64,000 nucleotides of DNA, taken from contig CAYTPI010000011.1 of NCBI GenBank assembly GCA_964439625.1, positions 1 to 64,000 of the forward strand. The letters are read 5' to 3'. Source of the DNA: CAYTPI01 sp964439625 (GTDB lineage Bacteria > Chloroflexota > Anaerolineae > Aggregatilineales > UBA3940). Every line of letters starts with the position of its first letter. Within the stretch, counting starts at the first letter, position 1. The position numbers and the translations under genes were made by a program. The notes beneath the pieces were generated by a model. That model was given only the letters and a program-made list of their open reading frames with translations. It ran no database searches and was not told the DNA's origin. Positions 1-7,655 of the stretch are shown in pieces.

Positions 1-142
1 CCGCCGCTTTGTCGAATAACCGTTGCTTGAAGTATCCCCAACCCGCATCCAAAATGCGCTTACTGAGGTGACGGTTTTTCACCATATTCTTGATTTTCAG
101 GTCTTCCAAGACAATCACATCATCGGTTTGAACAAGATAAGG
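1..142 (-). pseudogene. TnpB (IS200/IS605 OrfB) fragment, running off the left edge
   Basis: An open frame on the minus strand reads DDVIVLEDLKIKNM followed by a segment containing LDAGWGYFKQRL. This matches the RuvC-II neighbourhood of TnpB-family RNA-guided nucleases, where the glutamate of the (I/V)xxEDL motif is catalytic. The frame is closed by a stop codon (complement of 143-145) only six codons before the conserved block, so the N-terminal three quarters expected of a TnpB are absent here. The rest of the C-terminus lies outside the window. It is most likely a decayed transposon remnant; an internal frameshift of a longer pseudogene is equally possible. Confidence 0.7.
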
Positions 143-335
143 CTATGTAATGTCTAGCAGTCTTGCGCCTGATAACGGCCCCAATGACGATCATCAAGGC
201 CAGCCAGACAAAGGCCCCAACCAGCGAATACCGGTAGTCAAGATTGATACTTAGGTAAGCCTGCCCAATCGCATTAGACAGGAAATAACCCAGCAGAATT
301 GATGCGAGCATCCCAAACGCCCAACTAATCCACAC
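120..335 (-). pseudogene. Possible FtsX/MacB-type permease C-terminal remnant
   Basis: This 71-codon frame has two hydrophobic helices around a segment with the spacing seen at the C-terminus of FtsX/MacB-family ABC permeases (small-residue helix, LSNAIGQAY, then a GAFVWLALMIVIGA helix). A full permease is several hundred residues, and a TGA lies directly upstream in frame, so only the last part remains. Its end overlaps the TnpB fragment, which suggests that the insertion truncated it. The usual PAxxA ending after the last helix is not recognisable. The family call rests on pattern alone; it could be an unrelated small membrane protein. Confidence 0.4.
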
Positions 336-361
336 ACGTGATCAAGTAGATTGATGAATTT

Positions 362-390
362 TTGACAAACGCCGTTGAAGGTCGTAGACT
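362..390 (+). promoter_or_regulatory. Predicted promoter of the metal-importer operon
   Basis: A TTGACA (362-367) is followed after 17 bases by TAGACT (385-390), giving a good sigma-70-like promoter 43 bases before the lipoprotein start. The -10 hexamer lies inside the first copy of a 12-bp direct repeat, so binding at the repeat would be expected to block transcription. Confidence 0.6.
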
Positions 391-418
391 GAGTATCGTC
401 TAAATGAGACTGAGTATC
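386..418 (+). repeat. 12-bp direct repeat, candidate operator
   Basis: AGACTGAGTATC occurs exactly at 386-397 and again at 407-418. The copies are 21 bp apart start to start, two helical turns, and lie over the -10 element and the predicted transcript start of the metal importer. This geometry fits a repressor binding two sites on one DNA face. It does not resemble a Zur or MntR box that I can name. Confidence 0.5.
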
Positions 419-432
419 AATTGGGATGGAAA

Positions 433-1653
433 ATGAAAAAAATTCGCCGACTACTACATATAGTACTGCTGAGTGTGCTCGTCATGGCGCTGGTTGCCTG
501 TGCGCCAACCACAGAAGTAGCAGAAGACGCTTCTTTTGAGGAGAGTGACCACGAAGATGACGACCACGACCATGAGGATGACGATCACGACCACGAGGAT
601 GACGACCACGACCACGAAGATGACGACCACGACCACGAGGATGACGACCACGACCACGAAGATGACGACCACGACCACGACCATGAAGCCGATGGTGATG
701 CGCTAAGGCTTCCAGAGGTCAGCGCTGTTGAATTAGCTGAAGGTGAACGGCTAGCTGTCGTTGCCACCACTAACATCATTGGTGATGTTGTGAGCAACGT
801 TGGTGATGACTTAATCGACCTAACTGTCATCATGGCACCCGGCGAAGACCCACACATTTACGAACCGTCACCGCAAGATATCGTCGCGATGGAAGAAGCT
901 GATGTTGTCTTCTATAACGGTCTCGGCTTTGAAGAAGGCTTCGAAGAGAGCCTCGAAAACATTGAAGAAGCTGGTATTCCAATCGTCCCAGTCTCTGCCA
1001 ATGTTGACTTCATTGACTTCGAATTCGAGGGTGAGCACGATCATGAAGAAGGTGAACACGACGAAGACGACCATAACGAGGAAGAGGGTGAACACGACGA
1101 CCATGACCATGGGGGCGACGATCCACACACATGGACAAACCCAGATGGCGTCGTTGTTTGGACCCGCAACGTTGAAAGCATCTTAAGTGCCATGGACTCT
1201 GCTAACAGTGAAGCCTACGCCGAGGCAGCTAGCGCTTATATTGAAGCGTTAGAAGACCTAGAAAACTATATCATTACTCAGGTTGATGCACTTCCAGAAG
1301 AGAGCCGGGTTCTAATAACCGATCACGACTCGATGGGCTACTTTGCCGCTGCCTTTGACTTTGAAGTTGTCGGGACAGTTTTACCATCCGTCTCCACCTC
1401 TAGTGAGGCATCCGCGGAAGACCTTGCTGAGTTAATTGAAGTGCTTGAAGATGAACAAGTGCCTGCAATCTTCGTTGGCACAACCGTCAGTGACAAAACT
1501 GCTCAAATCCTAGCCGAAGAGGTTGGTTTTGAAGTGGCTGTGCTGGACATCTACACTGGTTCAGTCGGGCCAGCAGGGAGTGGCGCAGAGACTTATATCG
1601 ATATGATGCGTGCTAACACTGATACAATTGTTGCAGGTCTTAGCGGCGAATAA
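433..1653 (+). CDS. Zn/Mn-type ABC transporter substrate-binding lipoprotein with His/Asp-rich loops
   Basis: This is the extracytoplasmic metal receptor of a cluster A-I (ZnuA/TroA/MntC-like, PF01297) importer. The start is taken at MKKIRR, which gives a normal lipoprotein signal peptide ending at the lipobox LVAC. Expected metal-ligand motifs are present: DPHIYEPSP, DPHTWTNP, and a third histidine in LITDHDSMGYF. A very acidic, histidine-rich region follows the lipid anchor (six copies of HEDDDHD). A second His-rich loop precedes DPHTW, at the position where ZnuA proteins carry a zinc-trapping loop. The His-rich loops favour zinc over manganese, but specificity cannot be fixed from sequence. 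The stop overlaps the next start (TAATG), so the operon is translationally coupled. Confidence 0.9.
   Translation: MKKIRRLLHIVLLSVLVMALVACAPTTEVAEDASFEESDHEDDDHDHEDDDHDHEDDDHDHEDDDHDHEDDDHDHEDDDHDHDHEADGDALRLPEVSAVELAEGERLAVVATTNIIGDVVSNVGDDLIDLTVIMAPGEDPHIYEPSPQDIVAMEEADVVFYNGLGFEEGFEESLENIEEAGIPIVPVSANVDFIDFEFEGEHDHEEGEHDEDDHNEEEGEHDDHDHGGDDPHTWTNPDGVVVWTRNVESILSAMDSANSEAYAEAASAYIEALEDLENYIITQVDALPEESRVLITDHDSMGYFAAAFDFEVVGTVLPSVSTSSEASAEDLAELIEVLEDEQVPAIFVGTTVSDKTAQILAEEVGFEVAVLDIYTGSVGPAGSGAETYIDMMRANTDTIVAGLSGE
550..675 (+). repeat. Six 21-bp coding tandem repeats (HEDDDHD)
   Basis: Six in-frame 21-bp units encode HEDDDHD. Units 3-4 and 5-6 form an exact 42-bp duplication, marked by the alternating GAG/GAA glutamate codon, which points to recent expansion by slippage. 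Copy number is likely to vary between strains. The complementary strand has long valine-rich open frames that are an artefact of the repeat. Confidence 0.9.
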
Positions 1654-2513
1654 TGCAAACACGCACACAGACCTTTGCATCAGAAGAAGAGCGCTTGTTG
1701 TCTGCAACGGACAGCAGGCGCTACACTTGGGGGCAGGCTCACTTAAGAGGCAATCTTACATCACACGCAATGATCCAACCTCCGCCGCTCGCGCTTCGTA
1801 ACCTGACATACTTCTACCCAGGTGATGAGCAGCCCGCCCTCCAAGACATCACGCTGGACGTGCAGCTTGGGGAGTTGGTTGCACTTGTCGGGCCAAATGG
1901 CGCAGGTAAGTCAACCTTACTCAGTTTGATTGCCAATACGTTACAGTCATACTCCGGTGAAATTCACCTGTTCGGGGAAACCCTCGACAAAAGCCAACAG
2001 CACGTTGCCTATGTGCCCCAACGCGACAACATCAACTGGAACGTCCCGCTGCGCGTGGAAGATGTCGTGATGATGGGCCGCTACCGGTTTCTTAATCGAT
2101 GGCAGCGCCCAAGTGCAGAGGATCATACGATCGTCGAACAGGCAATGACAGAGTTGAGCATCACAGATTTGGCCAAGAAGCGCGTCCGCCAGCTTTCGAG
2201 TGGTCAAAAGCAGCGTGTGATCCTAGCGCGTGCCCTCGCCCAGCAAGCCAACATCATTTTACTGGATGAACCCTTGAACGGCCTCGACGTGCTATCACAG
2301 GAGAGCATCCTTGATGTGTTCGACGAGTTGAGCGCCCAGCAGCTCAGTATCTTCGTCAGCCTGCATGACCTGAGCCTGCTGCGCCCACACTTTAAGCGTG
2401 TTGTCTTCATCGATCGCACTGTCATTGCGGATGGGCCAACCGAACAAGTGTTGTCCGTTGAGACACTCAAAAAAGTCTACGGCGTTCGGCTCAATGAGGG
2501 CAAAAGCTATTGA
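1653..2513 (+). CDS. Metal ABC transporter ATP-binding protein
   Basis: This is the cytoplasmic ATPase of the metal importer (ZnuC/MntB-like). It has Walker A GPNGAGKST (around residue 80), a Q-loop in YVPQRDN, signature LSSGQKQRV, Walker B IILLDEP and the switch histidine in VSLHDLS. The ATG used here overlaps the stop of the binding-protein gene, but the ABC domain only begins near residue 45. The ATG at 1770 (MIQPPP) would give a protein of normal family length (247 residues), so the first 39 residues may not be translated. The stop overlaps the permease start. Confidence 0.9.
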   Translation: MQTRTQTFASEEERLLSATDSRRYTWGQAHLRGNLTSHAMIQPPPLALRNLTYFYPGDEQPALQDITLDVQLGELVALVGPNGAGKSTLLSLIANTLQSYSGEIHLFGETLDKSQQHVAYVPQRDNINWNVPLRVEDVVMMGRYRFLNRWQRPSAEDHTIVEQAMTELSITDLAKKRVRQLSSGQKQRVILARALAQQANIILLDEPLNGLDVLSQESILDVFDELSAQQLSIFVSLHDLSLLRPHFKRVVFIDRTVIADGPTEQVLSVETLKKVYGVRLNEGKSY

Positions 2514-3355
2514 CCGAAGTGATTGCATTTATAGCCGACCCATGGCGCTTTAACTTCATCATTCGGGGGCTTCAGGCCGGGTTACTGGTTGCAGCAGTCT
2601 GCGCCGTACTAGGAACGTTTGTCGTGTTACGTGGGATGGCGTTCCTCGGTGAAGCGCTTGCGCACTCCGTGCTGCCGGGGATCGTCGTTGCATTCATGCT
2701 TGGGATCAATCTGTTTATAGGGGCTTTGCTCGCCGGTTTGCTGACCGCCGCAGGCATTGGCTGGGTCTCTCGTCGGGACGACATGAGCGAAGATACCAGT
2801 ATCGGCATCATCTTTTCAGGCTTTCTAGCATTAGGAATTGCCCTGCTTAGTCGCATCAATAGCTATCGCGACCTAACACATATCCTGTTTGGCAACATTC
2901 TAGGTGTTTCCCGTGCGGACTTGCTAATTATGCTGGGGGTAGTGGTTGTGGTGTTGGTAACAGTCGCGGTATTTTTTCGCGAGCTGATCATTTTTACCTT
3001 TGACCCCACACACAGTGCTGCCATTGGTATCCCAATGTTTTGGATGCGCTACCTACTACTGGGTTTATTGGTGTTGGCGATTGTGGCTGCGATTCAAGCG
3101 GTCGGAGTCGTTCTTGTGATTTCGCTGCTCGTGACGCCAGCTGCCACTGCTTACCTGATCTCCGATCATCTCTCCATCATGATGATCCGCTCTGTGCTCA
3201 TCAGTGCCGTTGCATCGATTGTTGGATTATATGCTTCGTTCTATGCCGACATCTCTTCCGGCCCCGTGATTGTGCTCACACTGACAGCTATCTTTCTCGT
3301 TGTGTTCATTTGGCAGCAGTTTCAGCGCAGCCACATCCGGGTGACATCTACTTGA
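2510..3355 (+). CDS. Metal ABC transporter permease (ABC-3 family)
   Basis: This is an integral membrane permease of the ZnuB/MntC ABC-3 family (PF00950), 281 residues with about eight hydrophobic helices. It contains the family pattern LRGMAFLGEALAHSVLPG near residue 40 and a VVLVISLLVTPAATAYL helix towards the C-terminus. The start is a TTG that shares bases with the stop of the ATPase gene (TTGA), the normal way to couple such genes. With the two preceding genes it makes a complete importer. No metalloregulator gene is adjacent. Confidence 0.9.
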   Translation: MTEVIAFIADPWRFNFIIRGLQAGLLVAAVCAVLGTFVVLRGMAFLGEALAHSVLPGIVVAFMLGINLFIGALLAGLLTAAGIGWVSRRDDMSEDTSIGIIFSGFLALGIALLSRINSYRDLTHILFGNILGVSRADLLIMLGVVVVVLVTVAVFFRELIIFTFDPTHSAAIGIPMFWMRYLLLGLLVLAIVAAIQAVGVVLVISLLVTPAATAYLISDHLSIMMIRSVLISAVASIVGLYASFYADISSGPVIVLTLTAIFLVVFIWQQFQRSHIRVTST

Positions 3356-3359
3356 TAGT

Positions 3360-3387
3360 TTGCCGGGATAAACAGCACCGATATAAT
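3360..3387 (+). promoter_or_regulatory. Predicted promoter of the DUF3048 gene cluster
   Basis: TTGCCG (3360-3365) and TATAAT (3382-3387), 16 bases apart, lie in the short gap after the metal permease. The three following lipoprotein genes can therefore be transcribed independently of the importer. No hairpin terminator is evident between the two units. Confidence 0.55.
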
Positions 3388-3424
3388 CTCGGACGCATGT
3401 ACAATGACCTAAGTTAAACAATCT

Positions 3425-4672
3425 ATGACGCGACACATACGCATTATTGCCATCACTGGTCTACTCCTCGCAACAGCACTTGCCTGCCGGATGGGTGGGG
3501 GAGCAGCGCCGATCATCCCGACGGCAACACCAAAACCAACCGCTACGCCACTGCCGGTACAGGTTGCACCGTCTGAGGCAGCGACCGAAGAAGCTGTTGT
3601 CGAACAAGAGCCAGGCGTCATTGGCCCATATGGCCCCGAAGAATACCCTGACAATGTGAATCCCTTAACCGGGTTGCCAATCGAAGGAACAGACGAAGAA
3701 ATTAAAGCAGTGCTAGAGCGTCATCCAGTCTACGTAAAGATCAGCAATCATCCGCCCAGCTATGTTGTGCCACAAAGTGGCTTACAATCAGCTGATCATG
3801 TTTGGGAACATCAAGTAGAGGGTTTCTCACTGACGCGCTTCTCTGCCATTTTCTTAACCAACGCACCAGAAGCAGTTGGCCCTGTTCGCAGCGGTCGTCA
3901 CCCTGACCTTGAAATCGTGCCCATGTATCAAGCACTGTACGTCGCGTCAGGGTTTAGTACCAACAATGGTAATGAAGATGAACCGCCACGCATGCGCGAA
4001 CTCATGCTGCGTGCGGATTGGCGCCCGCAAAACTTCTCGTATGAGTTTGGTGTTGGCGCACCCTATACCGAGCGCATTGATCGTGGCCCCGAAATTCCAA
4101 CCGAGCACACGCTCTACACTCGACCAGAGAGAGTCTGGGAGCTAGCCGACGAGCGCGAAGTCAATGGCCCGTCTATTATGGATGGTCTGGCGTTCTATTC
4201 CGAGATGCCCGAAGGTGGCATCGAGACGACAGAGGTGGTTGTCGATTATCCTGGCCCGGGAGCCAAGGCCGAATGGCGCTACAATGAAGAACTTGGACGT
4301 TATCAGCGTTGGCAAAACGATGACCCGCATGAAGACCGGCTGACAGAAGAACAACTGGCCTTCGACAATATTGTCATCATCGGCGCTATTCACGAAGAGA
4401 CAGACTTCCCTGAAGACTTCGCAACCGGCATCCGCGGTGTCGCGATCAATCTATATGGTCAAGGTGATGTCATTATTATCCGTGATGGTCGGCGCTACGA
4501 GGGCACATGGCGTCGCAGTGAATCACAGGCTGAAGAGATGCTGCAATTCACGACAGAAGCAGGTGAGCCAATGTACCTGAAGCCCGGTAACATCTGGTTC
4601 CAATCGATCTCTATCGGCTTCGGCGGCCCGCTAGTCTACTACAATGGTGAACTCCCTGAAGAAGACTCGTAG
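3425..4672 (+). CDS. DUF3048 lipoprotein, copy 1
   Basis: This is a predicted lipoprotein with signal peptide and lipobox ATALAC, then a Pro/Thr/Glu-rich linker of about 60 residues and a DUF3048 (YerB-like) body. Family hallmarks are the NPLTGLP entry motif, VYVKISNHP, a GLQSADHVWEHQVEG segment, VGPVRSGRHPDLE, and the C-terminal half with MYLKPGNIWFQ. The biochemical role of DUF3048 is not known to me; the proteins are secreted and lipid-anchored. It is the first of three paralogues in a row, separated by 21 and 15 bases, and probably arose by tandem duplication. Confidence 0.85.
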   Translation: MTRHIRIIAITGLLLATALACRMGGGAAPIIPTATPKPTATPLPVQVAPSEAATEEAVVEQEPGVIGPYGPEEYPDNVNPLTGLPIEGTDEEIKAVLERHPVYVKISNHPPSYVVPQSGLQSADHVWEHQVEGFSLTRFSAIFLTNAPEAVGPVRSGRHPDLEIVPMYQALYVASGFSTNNGNEDEPPRMRELMLRADWRPQNFSYEFGVGAPYTERIDRGPEIPTEHTLYTRPERVWELADEREVNGPSIMDGLAFYSEMPEGGIETTEVVVDYPGPGAKAEWRYNEELGRYQRWQNDDPHEDRLTEEQLAFDNIVIIGAIHEETDFPEDFATGIRGVAINLYGQGDVIIIRDGRRYEGTWRRSESQAEEMLQFTTEAGEPMYLKPGNIWFQSISIGFGGPLVYYNGELPEEDS

Positions 4673-4693
4673 TAACATGCACCGTTTTTTTAT

Positions 4694-5830
4694 ATGGGCT
4701 TGCTTTGTGCCGCCGTTGGTCTCGTTAGTTGTAACTTGCCATCCCGCCAACCAGTAACGCCAACCCCAAATATTGTCGTCATCACGGCAACACCACTCCC
4801 TGCCGGTGATACCTACGGGCCAGAAGTATATCCGGCGGACGTCAACCCATTGACGGGCCTAAGCGTCCCCGACCTAACCGTCTTAGAACGTCGCCCGATT
4901 TTGGTGAAGGTCAGTAATGAGTCAGCTGTTATGCGACCCCAAAGTGGGTTGAGTTTCGCTGACCACATCTGGCAGCATCAAATGGAAGATGCGGCCCAAG
5001 GCACGCGCTACACGGCTGTTTACTACAGCCAAACACCGGATTATGTTGGCTCTGTCCGTAGTGCTCGCCTGCCGGATATCGACGTGTTTACCCCGATGTA
5101 TGGCGGTATTCTGGCCTTCTCCGGGGGCAGCAGCAATCTGGCTGACCCACCCGGCAGCCCGCCGCGCATCCGTGAGTTGGTGCTCCAAGCAGACTGGGCT
5201 GCTCGTGCTCTGTCAGAACAGACAGGGACAAGTGACCCCTATCTCGTCAGGTTGCCAGGAGTGCCAAGCGCCGATACCGCCTTTTATCATTCTTTGTTCG
5301 CCGACCCCGATGAAATCTGGCAGTGGGCTGAGCGGCAAGGGTTCGCACAACAACCAGACCTGCGTGGTTTACGTTTCGGTGAGACACCGCCGGCAGGTGG
5401 AACACCCGTCACTTCTGCTACTGTCGATTATCCCGCGTATGGCCCTAGACACGACTGGCAAGCTGAGACAACGTCAGGCCGTTGGCTGCATACCATCGAC
5501 GGTACGCCTGATACAGACTATCTGACTGGGCAACAGTTGGCCTTCTCCAACATCGTTATCCTCTATGATGAACATTATCTATCCAACTTCTTAGAAGATG
5601 ACAACGTTCGCCTCTTTTCGATGGGCTTCCGCCTGCAAGGGGAAGGCCAGGCTATTATCCTGCGGGGTGGTCAGCAATATGACGCACGTTGGCAGCGCGA
5701 AGGTGACCAGATGGTGCGCTTAATCAACAACACAGGCGATGACTTCACCCTAAAACCGGGCAATATCTGGTTTCATGTAATTGCCACCAACGATATCTAC
5801 CAAGAAACCACCGTTACGTTCACTCAGTAA
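4694..5830 (+). CDS. DUF3048 lipoprotein, copy 2 (start uncertain)
   Basis: This is a second DUF3048 lipoprotein with lipobox GLVSC, NPLTGLS, ILVKVSNES, GLSFADHIWQHQME and C-terminal LKPGNIWFHV. The in-frame ATG gives a signal peptide (MGLLCAAVGLVSC) that is unusually short and has no basic residues. An ATG at 4677 lies out of frame. One extra T in the T7 tract at 4685-4691 would join it in frame and give MHRFFYMGLLCAAVGLVSC, a much more normal signal. A sequencing or assembly error, or slippage, is therefore suspected. The body is intact and clearly paralogous to its neighbours. Confidence 0.8.
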   Translation: MGLLCAAVGLVSCNLPSRQPVTPTPNIVVITATPLPAGDTYGPEVYPADVNPLTGLSVPDLTVLERRPILVKVSNESAVMRPQSGLSFADHIWQHQMEDAAQGTRYTAVYYSQTPDYVGSVRSARLPDIDVFTPMYGGILAFSGGSSNLADPPGSPPRIRELVLQADWAARALSEQTGTSDPYLVRLPGVPSADTAFYHSLFADPDEIWQWAERQGFAQQPDLRGLRFGETPPAGGTPVTSATVDYPAYGPRHDWQAETTSGRWLHTIDGTPDTDYLTGQQLAFSNIVILYDEHYLSNFLEDDNVRLFSMGFRLQGEGQAIILRGGQQYDARWQREGDQMVRLINNTGDDFTLKPGNIWFHVIATNDIYQETTVTFTQ

Positions 5831-5845
5831 AAGAGGGAGACTCCA

Positions 5846-7084
5846 ATGATGCGCCACGCTGCTGCTACCATCACCACTGTCTTGCTGACCAGCCTCTTGT
5901 TGACAGCCTGCGGTACAGCCGAACCAGAGCCAACACCGACACTATTTTTGCTGCCGACCATCACACCAACTGCCGAGCAGACGCCCGAACCAGAGCCGAC
6001 GTTGGTTCCGGTTGAGTCGGATGCGGTGGAAGAGACTTCTTCTGAGCGTGAACCTGTTGGCCCGACAGACATCCCCGACGGCATTAACCCCTTGACCGGG
6101 CTTGAGATCGACCCAGAGCGGCTTGAGCGCCGTCCCTTGTTGGTCAAAGTCAGTAACGAATCGCCGGAGGTACGCCCACTGACGGGTCTCTCCTTCGCAG
6201 ATAACATCTGGCTGCACCAGATGGAGGGTTGGGGCCAAACTCGCATAACCGCTGTCTACTGGTCACAATCGCCAGATTATGTCGGCTCCGTGCGGAGCGT
6301 GCGCCCGATTGACAGCGACACCCTAATTCCGATGTACGATGGTATTTTCGCCTACAGCGGTTCAAGCATCGGCATGACCAACCGCCTCCAAAATGAGACG
6401 CCGTACTGGCAACGTGTTTTCCGTGAACTGCAAGATCGTCCGCATCTTGTCCGGCTGGATGATGTTCCGCGTGAAGGCACCGATTTTTATCATCGTCTAT
6501 TCGCTGTACCAGAAGCAGTCTGGGAGTCAGCAGAGCTGCGCGGTAATTTAGAGCCAGAACACACAATCGAAGGGCTGGCCTTTGACGATGCCCCCCCCGC
6601 TGACGGCGTTGAAACTGATGAGGTCATCGTTGAATTTCCAGAGCAACGGAATTCGCCGATTATTCGTTTCACCTATAAAGAAGAGGATGAACGCTGGCTG
6701 ATGTTCTTCACAGATCGCAATGCAGACGTCCCTGAAGAACCCTTCATTGATCGCCTTAATGGTGAGCAGCTTGGGTTCAATAACATCCTGATTGTCTACA
6801 CAGAGCACGAGTTCACTAACTTTGCCGAGGACAGCGCCAGTGGTGCGCCTGCCATTGACGGCAACTTCACCGGTAGTGGGCCTGCCATTTTGGTGAGGGA
6901 TGGGTTGATCTACGAAGACCTGATGTGGGAACATGACGAAGCAAACGAAGGATTGCTAATCCAAATACGGGATGCTGCGGGTGACGTTGTGCCCCTCAAC
7001 CCAGGGCAAACGATGTTCATCACCAGCATCATCCCCGAGCAGGAAGAATTAGGTCAATACACAGTAGAGGTGACGGCTAACTGA
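5846..7084 (+). CDS. DUF3048 lipoprotein, copy 3
   Basis: This is the third DUF3048 paralogue. It has a signal peptide ending in LLLTAC, an acidic Pro/Thr linker, then the family motifs NPLTGLE, LLVKVSNES, GLSFADNIWLHQMEG, YVGSVRS and a C-terminal LNPGQTMFI in place of the LKPGNIWF seen in the other two. A GAGGGAG ribosome-binding site precedes the ATG. It is slightly more diverged in the last motif, so its ligand or partner may differ. It faces the bactofilin gene, with one base between the two stop codons. Confidence 0.85.
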   Translation: MMRHAAATITTVLLTSLLLTACGTAEPEPTPTLFLLPTITPTAEQTPEPEPTLVPVESDAVEETSSEREPVGPTDIPDGINPLTGLEIDPERLERRPLLVKVSNESPEVRPLTGLSFADNIWLHQMEGWGQTRITAVYWSQSPDYVGSVRSVRPIDSDTLIPMYDGIFAYSGSSIGMTNRLQNETPYWQRVFRELQDRPHLVRLDDVPREGTDFYHRLFAVPEAVWESAELRGNLEPEHTIEGLAFDDAPPADGVETDEVIVEFPEQRNSPIIRFTYKEEDERWLMFFTDRNADVPEEPFIDRLNGEQLGFNNILIVYTEHEFTNFAEDSASGAPAIDGNFTGSGPAILVRDGLIYEDLMWEHDEANEGLLIQIRDAAGDVVPLNPGQTMFITSIIPEQEELGQYTVEVTAN

Positions 7085-7085
7085 T

Positions 7086-7649
7086 TCAAGAAATGTGATG
7101 GTCAGAGCGGACTTGACCCGCTTGTCCTTCATTGAACGATGGCACGTCATCGCTGCCATCATGCAGAATGATACGCCCCTGCACGACGGAGCCATCTTCT
7201 GTGTTGAGGGTAATGACGATCAAATCACCGAGAATGCGCCCGGTGCGTGTCACACTGATGCGCTGGGCATATACATCCCCCCGGACAATGCCAGCACTGT
7301 AAACCGTCTGGGCACGGACGTTCCCGTCTAACGTACCATTTATACCAACGAGTACGCTACCAGGTGTATCGACATCCCCGACAAGCGTCCCCTCCACTCG
7401 CAGATCGCCCTTGAGTTGAATAACGCCCTCAAACAATGCCTGGGCACCAATCACACTTTCACCCTGTTTGGACTTTTTGGGCGGTTTGATCGTACTGCGC
7501 TTGGGCTTCGCTTTTGTCTTTTTAGGTTCCGGGGTAGGTTGGAGTTGGGGCTCAGGGTTAAACCCACGGATTTCCGGTAGGGGTTCTGGCTCTGGTTCAG
7601 AGTCTTTCTTGGGCTTACGAGACGGCGGCTTATAGAGGTCTTCAAACAT
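7086..7649 (-). CDS. Bactofilin family protein
   Basis: This is a 187-residue protein with a disordered, Pro/Lys-rich N-terminal third and a core made of short beta repeats typical of bactofilins (PF04519): GVIQLKGDLRVEGTLVGDV, then repeats on V-G-x-N-G-x-L-x-G-N-V and G-I-V-R-G-D-V. Bactofilins polymerise without nucleotide and scaffold envelope or cell-shape functions. The gene starts 6 bases after pyrD and is probably the last gene of the pyrimidine operon, an unusual place for it. The basic N-terminus may be the membrane- or partner-binding segment. Confidence 0.85.
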   Translation of the reverse strand: MFEDLYKPPSRKPKKDSEPEPEPLPEIRGFNPEPQLQPTPEPKKTKAKPKRSTIKPPKKSKQGESVIGAQALFEGVIQLKGDLRVEGTLVGDVDTPGSVLVGINGTLDGNVRAQTVYSAGIVRGDVYAQRISVTRTGRILGDLIVITLNTEDGSVVQGRIILHDGSDDVPSFNEGQAGQVRSDHHIS

Positions 7650-7655
7650 GAAAGG

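Noticed and set aside
550..675. Possible CRISPR array
   Set aside because: The 21-bp units are contiguous, in frame and without spacers; they encode a His/Asp-rich protein segment.
454..857. Long valine- and serine-rich open frames opposite the metal-binding lipoprotein
   Set aside because: They are produced by the GAC/CAC/GAT repeat codons read on the other strand; no start signals or homology.
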